Assembly (NCBI GenBank): GCA_947176685.1
Contig: CAMWRL010000129.1
Location: 1-5,263, forward strand
Direction: 5' to 3'
Source of the DNA: an uncultured Ruminococcus sp.
GTDB lineage: Bacteria; Bacillota; Clostridia; Oscillospirales; Ruminococcaceae
Length of the DNA stretch: 5,263 nucleotides
Within the stretch, counting starts at the first letter, position 1, and every line of letters begins with the position of its first letter. Of the stretch, positions 1 through 5,263 are shown piece after piece. The notes under the pieces were generated by a model, which ran no database searches, was not told the DNA's origin, and worked only from the letters and a program-made list of their open reading frames with translations. The position numbers and the translations under genes are program-made.

Positions 1-1
1 C

Positions 2-8
2 AGGAGGG
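2..8 (+). promoter_or_regulatory. Shine-Dalgarno site of the first small membrane protein gene
   Basis: AGGAGGG lies 8 bases before the ATG at 17, a near-perfect ribosome binding site that fixes this start. The window begins one base upstream, so any promoter or leader of the cluster is out of view. Confidence 0.85.
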
Positions 9-16
9 TATTTATT

Positions 17-388
17 ATGGCATGTTTTGTTGTACCGGTTGCAGAAGCCGTTGTTACTTCTGTTGCAACACGGATTCTTGAAAAAAATGAAAAGAAATCT
101 GAAAATAATATATGTTTTTCAGGAAAATTAAAATGGCTTTCAAAACTTTTATGGGGAGGTTCACTGCTGCTTGCATTTGAGCATGTGTGGCACGGTGAAA
201 TAAAACCGTTTTTTCCGTTTTTTACGGCGGCGGAAAGTCCCGAATCGTTTACCGCTATGCTGAATGAGATTTCAACTGTCGGAGTGGGGATGGCGCTTAC
301 AGTAACAGCGGCGTGGGTCGGAATGGTTATTGTATCGGAACTTATTGAAAAGCGTTACAGAAACGCAGAAACAGGTGAACAGACATGA
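17..388 (+). CDS. Small integral membrane protein of unknown function, first of a pair
   Basis: This encodes a 123-residue protein that I cannot assign to a named family with a function. Residues 1-20 are hydrophobic (VVPVAEAVVTSVATRIL) and are followed by a charged, lysine-rich stretch at about 22-30. Two likely membrane segments follow, at about 42-56 and 87-108, and the tail is charged. A motif FEHVWHGE at 54-61 carries two histidines (H56, H59) next to the aromatic stretch PFFPFF at 64-69. Histidines at a membrane edge could bind a metal or haem, but nothing proves that. The ATG at 17 is chosen for its strong Shine-Dalgarno site. The stop overlaps the next gene's start by ATGA, so the two are probably translated together. 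The pattern WGGSL...FF...MLNE...G...W recurs in the next protein, which suggests ancient duplication. Its place just upstream of a CooS-family gene suggests a membrane partner for that enzyme (inference). Coding confidence is high; function is unknown. Confidence 0.85.
   Translation: MACFVVPVAEAVVTSVATRILEKNEKKSENNICFSGKLKWLSKLLWGGSLLLAFEHVWHGEIKPFFPFFTAAESPESFTAMLNEISTVGVGMALTVTAAWVGMVIVSELIEKRYRNAETGEQT
373..378 (+). promoter_or_regulatory. Shine-Dalgarno site of the second small membrane protein gene
   Basis: AGGTGA lies 6 bases before the ATG at 385, inside the 3' end of the preceding gene. Together with the ATGA start/stop overlap it supports the 385 start and translational coupling. 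Confidence 0.7.
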
Positions 389-687
389 CACTTTTAATAA
401 CAGTTGTTGCAGCGGTTGTATGTACTGTCTTGTGGTACAGAAACGCTCCGCATGATAAATTCAGATTTTCAGATTTATGTTTTATGTATTGGGGAGCGTC
501 CCTGATGTGGTTAGTGGACGCTGTAGCCGAATATTTCGGAATGGGTATGGAATTTTTCAGACCGTCATTTCGGGATATGCTTAATGATACTTTTTTAGGG
601 ATTTCAGCGGTAGCATTGGGACTTGTCGTATGGATTTTCCGGCTGCTTGTCACTGACCCGAAACACATATTTAAAAAGGAGCTTTGA
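385..687 (+). CDS. Small integral membrane protein of unknown function, second of a pair
   Basis: This encodes a 100-residue, strongly hydrophobic protein with three likely membrane segments at about 2-18, 31-50 and 69-89. It ends in a basic tail (DPKHIFKKEL). I do not recognise a family with a known function. The second segment contains MYWGASLMWLVDAVAEY. An aromatic FF at 57-58 and MLND at 65-68 follow, then a third segment ending near W83. These landmarks mirror the preceding protein (W46-GGSL, F65-F66, MLNE 81-84, W100), with nearly the same spacing from MLN to W (18 versus 19 residues). The pair therefore looks like diverged duplicates that may form a heterodimer. No redox cofactor motif is obvious; the two cysteines, C13 and C32, are not in a recognisable binding motif. 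The gene starts inside the previous one and stops only 3 bases before the CooS-like gene, whose Shine-Dalgarno site lies within its last codons. The three are almost certainly co-translated. Confidence 0.85.
   Translation: MTLLITVVAAVVCTVLWYRNAPHDKFRFSDLCFMYWGASLMWLVDAVAEYFGMGMEFFRPSFRDMLNDTFLGISAVALGLVVWIFRLLVTDPKHIFKKEL
676..681 (+). promoter_or_regulatory. Shine-Dalgarno site of the CooS-family gene
   Basis: AAGGAG lies 9 bases before the ATG at 691, at the very end of the upstream coding region. It confirms that translation begins at 691, so the histidine-rich N-terminus is genuinely part of the protein and does not come from a start placed too far upstream. Confidence 0.8.
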
Positions 688-690
688 ACT

Positions 691-756
691 ATGAGCGAAC
701 ATCATCATTCAGAACATCACCACGATAACGAAAAACCTCATATACATTCGCACCGT
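691..756 (+). other. Histidine-rich N-terminal segment of the CooS-family protein
   Basis: The first 22 residues hold nine histidines, including the repeat HHHSEHHH at 4-11 and H17, H19 and H21. Such stretches are known in nickel and zinc handling proteins (for example HypB and CooJ) and usually store or deliver metal. Standard CooS proteins do not normally begin this way, to my knowledge. Metal binding here is inferred from composition only. Confidence 0.75.
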
Positions 757-2775
757 GCGCTGATAGGATTTGACAAACACGGTATACCGACTATCGTTGC
801 CAAAGCAGACCATCAGGAAGAACTCGACAATGACCCAAATGCTTTTATCCGTGACTATATGAATGCCGTTGCCGAATATAAAAAGACTTTTCCGTCCAAA
901 CAGGACGTTATTGACCAGACTCCCGACCCAGCCGTTAAAGAAATGCTTTTTCGTGCTGAACAACTGGGCATTGATACGGCATTTGACCGTTTCGATAAAC
1001 AGAAACCTCAGTGTAGTTTCGGACTTGCTGGAGTCTGCTGTAAAATATGCAATATGGGACCCTGTAAAATTACCGCAAAGTCTCCCCGTGGCGTCTGCGG
1101 TGCGGACGCTGATTTGGTAGTTGCGAGAAATCTTCTCAGGGCGGCTGCCGCCGGAGCTGCTCAGCATGGTATGCACGCAAGGGAAATTATACTTTCCCTG
1201 AAGTGGGCGGCAAAGGGTAAACTTGATATTCCGATTATGGGAGAGCAGAAAATAAGAGCAACTGCCGAAAGTTTCGGTATACCCACAAAGCACCGTACTA
1301 CTAAAAAAATCGCCATTGATTTGGCAGACGCACTTCTTGCGGATATGTCACGTACTGAACCCAATGAATATAAAACTATCAAAGCATGTGCGCCGCCGGA
1401 GCGTCAGGAAGTATGGAAAAATCTTGATATTCTGCCGATAAGTGCTTATCATGAAGTTTTTGAAGCGTATCACAAGACCGGTTGTGCGATTGACGGCGAC
1501 TGGAAAAGTATTATGCAGCAGTTTTTAAGATGCGGACTTGCATTTACATTTTCCGGAGTAGTCGGTGCAAATATCGCAACTGACAGTTTATTTGGGGTAG
1601 GCGACAGGGTGACTTCAAAGGTAAATATCGGTGCATTGAAAAAAGGTTATGTAAATATTGCAGTTCACGGACATCTGCCTACACTTGTAAGTCAGATTGT
1701 ACAGACCGGACAGGAAGAAAAATTCATAGAGCTTGCAAAGTCCAAAGGTGCAAAGGGTATACGTTTTTACGGAATATGCTGTTCCGGACTTGCGGCAATG
1801 TACCGTTATGGCGGAGTAATTCCGTTATCAAATGCCGTTTCGGCTGAACTGGTTTTAGGTACAGGAGCATTGGATTTATGGGTTGCGGACGTTCAGGACG
1901 TATTTCCATCAATTATGGAAGTCGCAAAATGTTTTAAGACAACTGTTGTCACAACAAGCGATTCCGCAAGGCTTCCGGGTGCAGAACGCTATGAATATGA
2001 CCACCACCATTCAAATATTGCGGAAACAAAGGCTCTTGCCGAAAAAATAGTTACCCGTGCAATAGAGAGTTTTGAACAGCGTAAGGGTATACCGGTATAT
2101 ATACCGCCGTATGAAGTCGAGGCAGAAGTCGGATTTTCCGTTGAATATGTACATAAACGTTTCGGCAGTATGCAGCCTCTTGCCGACGCTTTGAAATCCG
2201 GAAAAATTCTGGGTATTGTAAATATGGTAGGCTGCAACAATCCTAAAGTATTGTACGAAAAGGCAATTGTTGACGTTGCTGACGTACTTTTGAAAAATAA
2301 CGTCCTTATTCTGTCAAACGGCTGTGCATCTTTCCCGTTAATGAAACTCGGTTACTGTAATACTTCCGCACTGGATAAGACCGGCGAAAGTCTAAGAGAA
2401 TTTTTAACGCCTGACTTACCGCCTGTATGGCACGTAGGAGAATGCATTGACAATACACGTTCGTCTGGAATATTCGCCGGAATTGCAAATGCTCTGGGCA
2501 AAAATCTCTATGAAATGCCGTTTGCATTCACATCTCCGGAGTGGGGCAATGAAAAAGGTATAGACGCAGCTTTGGGATTCAGGTTAATGGGAATAAATTC
2601 ATATCATTGCGTGGAGGCTCAGATTTACGGTTCGCAGAATGTCATTGAATTTCTTAAAGAAGGCACACGGGAATTACTGGGTTCTGTAATGCACGTTAAT
2701 ACTGACCCCGTTTCACTTGGAAACAAAATTGTTGAGGATATAAAAGCCAAAAGAAAAGCTCTTGGCTGGGATTGA
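691..2775 (+). CDS. cooS: CooS-family (anaerobic carbon monoxide dehydrogenase-like) iron-sulfur protein with an altered active site
   Basis: The overall fold family is clear: anaerobic Ni-CODH, CooS type, a cytoplasmic homodimer that in true members interconverts CO and CO2. The 694 residues exceed the usual 630-640 because of an N-terminal extension of about 65-70 residues, with nine histidines in the first 22. The FeS region CSFGLAGVCCKICNMGPC supplies the D-cluster cysteines (C108, C116) and B-cluster cysteines (C117, C120, C125, C136). Active-site positions that are kept, judged by spacing from C. hydrogenoformans CODH-II, are H159 (His93), H326 in HGH (His261), the CC pair 363/364 (Cys295), C515 in GCNN (Cys446), C545 (Cys476), C585 in GECIDN (Cys526) and K622 in SPEWGNEK (Lys563). 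The residue aligned with Cys333 is D403 in VADVQDVFPS. The usual CCTGNE reads CCSGLA, and the C-terminal TH..xPP motif is lost. CO turnover is therefore doubtful. A hybrid iron-sulfur-oxygen cluster acting on another small molecule, as in deviant CooS proteins, is more likely (inference). The symbol denotes the family, not the proven activity. No nickel-insertion or ferredoxin gene adjoins it in the window. Confidence 0.93.
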   Translation: MSEHHHSEHHHDNEKPHIHSHRALIGFDKHGIPTIVAKADHQEELDNDPNAFIRDYMNAVAEYKKTFPSKQDVIDQTPDPAVKEMLFRAEQLGIDTAFDRFDKQKPQCSFGLAGVCCKICNMGPCKITAKSPRGVCGADADLVVARNLLRAAAAGAAQHGMHAREIILSLKWAAKGKLDIPIMGEQKIRATAESFGIPTKHRTTKKIAIDLADALLADMSRTEPNEYKTIKACAPPERQEVWKNLDILPISAYHEVFEAYHKTGCAIDGDWKSIMQQFLRCGLAFTFSGVVGANIATDSLFGVGDRVTSKVNIGALKKGYVNIAVHGHLPTLVSQIVQTGQEEKFIELAKSKGAKGIRFYGICCSGLAAMYRYGGVIPLSNAVSAELVLGTGALDLWVADVQDVFPSIMEVAKCFKTTVVTTSDSARLPGAERYEYDHHHSNIAETKALAEKIVTRAIESFEQRKGIPVYIPPYEVEAEVGFSVEYVHKRFGSMQPLADALKSGKILGIVNMVGCNNPKVLYEKAIVDVADVLLKNNVLILSNGCASFPLMKLGYCNTSALDKTGESLREFLTPDLPPVWHVGECIDNTRSSGIFAGIANALGKNLYEMPFAFTSPEWGNEKGIDAALGFRLMGINSYHCVEAQIYGSQNVIEFLKEGTRELLGSVMHVNTDPVSLGNKIVEDIKAKRKALGWD

Positions 2776-2785
2776 TTTTTTAAAA

Positions 2786-2791
2786 AAAGAG
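2786..2791 (+). promoter_or_regulatory. Shine-Dalgarno site that decides the start of the substrate-binding protein
   Basis: AAAGAG ends 9 bases before the ATG at 2801. It lies directly against the ATG at 2792 and downstream of the TTG at 2762, so only 2801 is correctly spaced. That start also gives a clean lipoprotein signal peptide beginning MKK. Confidence 0.65.
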
Positions 2792-2800
2792 ATGATATTT

Positions 2801-3715
2801 ATGAAGAAGATATTTTCAGTTATAGCCGCGGGTGCGGTCGGACTGACGCTTGTTTCGTGCAGTAAGAAATCCGATGACAACAAAATAAAAATAGCCTATT
2901 TGCCTATAACGCATTCGCTTGCCGTACTCGAAACGGCAGACGAACTCGCAGAAAAAACGGGTTTACAGGTAGAGCTTGTAAAATACGGTTCGTGGAATGA
3001 GCTTATGGACGCTTTAAATTCAGGGCGTGTTGACGGTGCTTCGGTACTGATAGAGCTTGCTATGAAATCAAAGGAGCAGGGGATTGGTTTAAAATCGGTT
3101 GCGCTGGGACACAGAGACGGTAATGTGATTGTAACGTCAGATAAAATAAATTCAGCCGCAGACCTCAAAGGCAAAACAATAGCTATTCCGCACAGGCAGT
3201 CATCACATAACATATTGCTGAATGATGCTCTTTCAACGGCTGGACTTACAACTGACGATATAAATATTACGGAGCTTGCTCCTACAGAAATGCCCTCAGC
3301 ACTTGCAGGCGGACAGATTGACGGCTATTGTGTGGCTGAACCTTTCGGCGCAAAGGCGGTCTCACTGAATGCCGGAAAAGTACTGTTTGAATCAAAGGAG
3401 TTATGGGAAAATTCATTGTGCTGCGGACTTGTCCTGACTGATAAGTATATTAAAAACAATCCTGAAAATGCAAGGGTATTTACAGAAAGCTACAAGGAAG
3501 CCGGAGAAAATCTCACTAAAGAAAAGGCTCTTGAAACGGCAGAAAAATATCTCAGTCAGGAAAAAGAAGTACTTGAACTGTCATTGCAGTGGATTGCTTA
3601 TGATAACCTTGATATAACAGAAGATGATTATACTGTTCTTGCTGAAAAGGTAAAATCATACGGACTGTCTGACAATCCGCCGTCATATGCTGATTTTGTA
3701 AAAAACGATTTCTGA
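2801..3715 (+). CDS. ABC transporter substrate-binding lipoprotein, NitT/TauT (NrtA/SsuA-like) family
   Basis: This encodes a 304-residue extracellular binding protein that captures the substrate for the permease and ATPase encoded next to it. Residues 1-20 form a lipoprotein signal peptide: KK, a hydrophobic core, then the lipobox LVSC with C20 as the lipidated cysteine, followed by a charged linker (SKKSDDNK). The mature part starts KIKIAYLPITHSLAV, typical of the NMT1/NrtA/SsuA fold. It continues with DLKGKTIAIPHRQSSHN (121-137), PTEMPSALAGGQIDGYCVAEPFGAKAV (161-187) and WENSLCCGLVL (202-212). These phrases recall the nitrate/bicarbonate branch (NrtA, CmpA) more than taurine binders, but the ligand cannot be read from sequence. 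The start at 2801 is preferred to an in-frame TTG at 2762, which would overlap cooS and add residues ahead of the signal peptide. The gene lies 25 bases after cooS with no terminator between, so the importer is co-transcribed with the CooS-like enzyme and probably feeds it or its pathway (inference). Confidence 0.92.
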   Translation: MKKIFSVIAAGAVGLTLVSCSKKSDDNKIKIAYLPITHSLAVLETADELAEKTGLQVELVKYGSWNELMDALNSGRVDGASVLIELAMKSKEQGIGLKSVALGHRDGNVIVTSDKINSAADLKGKTIAIPHRQSSHNILLNDALSTAGLTTDDINITELAPTEMPSALAGGQIDGYCVAEPFGAKAVSLNAGKVLFESKELWENSLCCGLVLTDKYIKNNPENARVFTESYKEAGENLTKEKALETAEKYLSQEKEVLELSLQWIAYDNLDITEDDYTVLAEKVKSYGLSDNPPSYADFVKNDF

Positions 3716-3717
3716 AA

Positions 3718-3725
3718 AAAGAGAG
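3718..3725 (+). promoter_or_regulatory. Shine-Dalgarno site for the GTG start of the permease gene
   Basis: AAAGAGAG ends 10 bases before the GTG at 3736. No in-frame ATG is nearby (the next methionine codon is residue 48, beyond the first membrane segment), so GTG with this purine-rich site is the best start. It is weaker than the sites of the first three genes. Confidence 0.55.
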
Positions 3726-3735
3726 TTGATAGAGA

Positions 3736-4497
3736 GTGAAGAAACTACTTTCCGCAAAAAATATAATTATTTCTCTGATACTGTTATCGGGGATATGGCA
3801 GCTTATATATATTTTGACTGATTTCAGTGACGCATTATTTCCGTCACCGATACAGGCATTCAAAGCGTTGTCCGAAATGATTTCAAGCGGAGTGCTGTTT
3901 ACACATATAGGCGCAAGCATGTACCGTTTCGGAGCAGGATATATAAGTTCTGTAATTATAGCCGTTATGCTGGGACTTGTTCTGGGCAGACTGCCGAAAG
4001 TCTTTCAGTATATCAATCCGGCAGTACAGCTTCTGCGACCGATTTCGCCTATGGCATGGATGCCGTTTATTGTATTGTGGTTCGGTATAGGAGATATTCC
4101 GGCAATTGTCATAATTTTCATAGCGGCATTTTTTCCCGTATTATTGTCAACGGTTTCAGCAGTAAACGGCATTGACCCTATATATATGAAAGTATCAAAA
4201 AATTTCGGTATCAGACAGCCGGAGCTTATGTGGAAAGTTATTTTTCCGGCGGCATTTCCTCAGATAGCCAACAGTATACATTTAGCGTTGGGTACGGCGT
4301 GGGTGTTTCTTGTGGCAGGTGAAATGACCGGTACACAATCGGGTCTGGGGTATCTTGTAATAGATGCAAGAAATAATCTCCGTGCAGACATACTGTTTGC
4401 GGACATAATTGTAATAGGATTTATCGGTCTGATTCTGGACAGTATTCTTAAACTTGCGGAAAAGCAGGTTATGAAATCATGGGGAGGTGCAGTCTGA
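3736..4497 (+). CDS. ABC transporter permease, NitT/TauT (SsuC/TauC-like) family
   Basis: This encodes a 253-residue integral membrane protein, about the usual length for SsuC/TauC/NrtB permeases, which form the channel of the importer as a dimer. Likely membrane segments are at about 10-27, 65-84, 105-118, 121-141, 182-197 and 222-238. Family hallmarks are FPSPIQ at 35-40, LLRPISPMAWMPFIVLWFGIG at 99-119 and the cytoplasmic coupling loop at 150-181. That loop (KVSKNFGIRQPELMWKVIFP, then AAFPQIANSI) is the EAA-type contact with the ATPase. Translation begins at a GTG, 20 bases after the binding-protein gene. The gene ends in a TGATG overlap with the ATPase gene. The substrate is not identifiable: this permease family serves nitrate, bicarbonate, sulfonates, taurine and pyrimidine precursors. 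Nothing in it looks truncated or degraded. Confidence 0.93.
   Translation: MKKLLSAKNIIISLILLSGIWQLIYILTDFSDALFPSPIQAFKALSEMISSGVLFTHIGASMYRFGAGYISSVIIAVMLGLVLGRLPKVFQYINPAVQLLRPISPMAWMPFIVLWFGIGDIPAIVIIFIAAFFPVLLSTVSAVNGIDPIYMKVSKNFGIRQPELMWKVIFPAAFPQIANSIHLALGTAWVFLVAGEMTGTQSGLGYLVIDARNNLRADILFADIIVIGFIGLILDSILKLAEKQVMKSWGGAV
4483..4489 (+). promoter_or_regulatory. Shine-Dalgarno site of the ATPase gene
   Basis: GGAGGTG lies 7 bases before the ATG at 4497, inside the last codons of the permease gene. With the one-base TGATG overlap it supports the chosen start and coupled translation of permease and ATPase. Confidence 0.8.
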
Positions 4498-5263
4498 TGT
4501 ACATTGAAATAGAAAACGCCGGAAAGACTTTTTTACAGGACGGCAAGGAGTTTACGGCATTTCAGAATGTTACGCTTTCCATTGAAAAAGGCGAGTTTAT
4601 TTGTCTGTTAGGACCTTCCGGCTGCGGAAAAAGCACACTGCTGAACGCTATGGCAGGATTTGCACCCGTAACTTCCGGAAGCATAAAGATTGACGGAAAG
4701 GAAGTAAAAGAACCGTCAATTAAAAATGTTACTATTTTTCAGAATTATGGTTTACTGCCGTGGCGTACGGTTCGGAAAAATGTGGAGCTTGGACTTGAAT
4801 CGCAGAAAATTCCGAAAGATGAACGCAGAAAAATTGCTGATAAATATATTGAAATGGTTGGGCTGTCGGATTTCAGGAAATCGCACCCCCGACAGCTTTC
4901 CGGCGGTATGCAGCAGAGGGTTTCTATTGCAAGGGCGTTGGCAGTCAATCCGGATATTATATTTATGGACGAACCTTTCGGAGCATTGGACGCTATCACC
5001 CGTATGAAGTTGCAGGACGATATTCTGACAATTTCCAGACAGGAAAAGAAAACTATTATAATGGTTACACATGACATTGAAGAAGCGGTTTTTCTTGCTG
5101 ATAGAATCGTCATTATGACGCCAAACCCCGGTAAAATAAAAAATATTCTCACTGTTCCGCTGAGGGGACACCGTGAACGTACTGCAAGTGACTTTTTACA
5201 GGTTCGTGACAATGTTTTTGAACTGTTCAATATGAAACACGAAGAATATGTTGAGTATATAAT
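4497..5263 (+). CDS. ABC transporter ATP-binding protein, NitT/TauT (SsuB/TauB-like) family, 3' end cut by the window
   Basis: The reading frame from the ATG at 4497 stays open to the window edge: 255 codons plus two bases, with no stop. Family members are about 250-270 residues, so only the last few are missing. The complete nucleotide-binding machinery is present. Walker A is GPSGCGKST (39-47). The Q-loop is Q82 in FQNYGLLPWR, a wording typical of the SsuB/TauB/NrtD group. The signature is LSGGMQQR (134-141). Walker B and the D-loop are IIFMDEPFGALD (154-165), and the switch histidine is H192 in VTHDIEEA. It works as a cytoplasmic dimer that hydrolyses ATP to drive uptake through the permease encoded immediately upstream. 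Nothing suggests an extra C-terminal domain like the one in NrtC, though the true end is out of view. The call is firm; the transported substrate is unknown. Confidence 0.94.
   Translation, partial: MYIEIENAGKTFLQDGKEFTAFQNVTLSIEKGEFICLLGPSGCGKSTLLNAMAGFAPVTSGSIKIDGKEVKEPSIKNVTIFQNYGLLPWRTVRKNVELGLESQKIPKDERRKIADKYIEMVGLSDFRKSHPRQLSGGMQQRVSIARALAVNPDIIFMDEPFGALDAITRMKLQDDILTISRQEKKTIIMVTHDIEEAVFLADRIVIMTPNPGKIKNILTVPLRGHRERTASDFLQVRDNVFELFNMKHEEYVEYI

Noticed and set aside
342..668. 108-codon minus-strand frame opposite the second membrane protein gene
   Set aside because: The sense strand carries a coherent membrane protein with a Shine-Dalgarno site and start/stop coupling. The antisense product has no recognisable features.
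709..1293. 194-codon minus-strand open frame opposite cooS
   Set aside because: It lies fully antisense to conserved FeS-cluster coding sequence. Its product shows no recognisable motif, and it is best explained as a shadow of the sense codon usage.
2086..2105. Back-to-back palindromes GGTATACC and GGTATATATACC that might be an operator
   Set aside because: They lie deep within cooS, encoding an ordinary stretch (GIPVYIPP) between conserved regions, far from any start. Repeated GGTATA codon pairs (gly-ile) also occur elsewhere in the gene, so coincidence is likely.
691..2775. Annotating the gene plainly as a functional CO dehydrogenase
   Set aside because: The family match is strong, but a C-cluster cysteine is replaced by aspartate and nearby motifs are changed, so CO activity cannot be assumed.
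691..2775. Calling the protein a hybrid cluster protein (hydroxylamine reductase, Hcp)
   Set aside because: Length, the CSFGLAGVCCKIC...GPC region with a D-cluster, and the HGH, GCNN and GECIDN order are of CooS type. Hcp is shorter (about 540 residues) and lacks a D-cluster. Only the cluster chemistry may be similar.
2762..2800. Upstream TTG (2762) or ATG (2792) start for the substrate-binding protein
   Set aside because: The TTG lies inside cooS, and both starts add residues ahead of the MKK signal peptide. The Shine-Dalgarno spacing fits only the ATG at 2801.
2776..2800. Possible terminator or promoter between cooS and the transporter genes
   Set aside because: The gap is only 25 bases, A/T-rich with no inverted repeat, and mostly taken up by the ribosome binding site.
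4745..5230. 161- and 139-codon minus-strand frames and a 93-codon plus-strand frame within the ATPase gene
   Set aside because: They overlap the clearly conserved Walker B, signature and H-loop coding region in another frame and lack family features.

Overview
The window is one tightly packed, entirely plus-strand gene cluster. It starts right at a ribosome binding site and runs out inside the sixth gene. All six genes are separated by 25 bases or less or overlap, and I see no terminator or second promoter. The likely source is a strict anaerobe of the Clostridia (Bacillota), possibly close to Ruminococcaceae. This rests on the moderate, AT-leaning composition, the strong AGGAGG-type ribosome binding sites, the lipoprotein-type binding protein and the CooS-family enzyme. 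It is an inference; no marker gene is present.

Layout. Positions 17-388 and 385-687 encode two small membrane proteins of unknown function. They overlap by ATGA and look like diverged copies of one another. Positions 691-2775 encode a 694-residue protein of the anaerobic carbon monoxide dehydrogenase (CooS) family. Positions 2801-3715, 3736-4497 and 4497 to beyond the window end encode a complete NitT/TauT-type ABC importer: a lipoprotein substrate-binding protein, a permease and an ATPase that is missing only its last residues.

The central point is that the CooS-family protein is probably not an ordinary CO dehydrogenase. It keeps the cysteines for the D- and B-type iron-sulfur clusters (C108, C116, C117, C120, C125, C136). 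It also keeps most active-site positions: H326, the CC pair at 363/364, C515, C545, C585 and K622. However, the residue aligned with the C-cluster ligand Cys333 of Carboxydothermus hydrogenoformans CODH-II is aspartate (D403). Several neighbouring CODH motifs are altered too. This matches the idea of 'deviant' CooS proteins that carry an iron-sulfur-oxygen hybrid cluster instead of the nickel-iron C-cluster and do not turn over CO. The protein also has a long N-terminal extension that opens with a histidine-rich stretch.

Working model (inference). The importer brings in a small anionic or organic substrate. The deviant CooS protein performs a redox reaction on it or on a product of it, and the two small membrane proteins provide a membrane partner. 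No gene for the usual CODH partners (CooF, CooC, acetyl-CoA synthase subunits) lies within the window.
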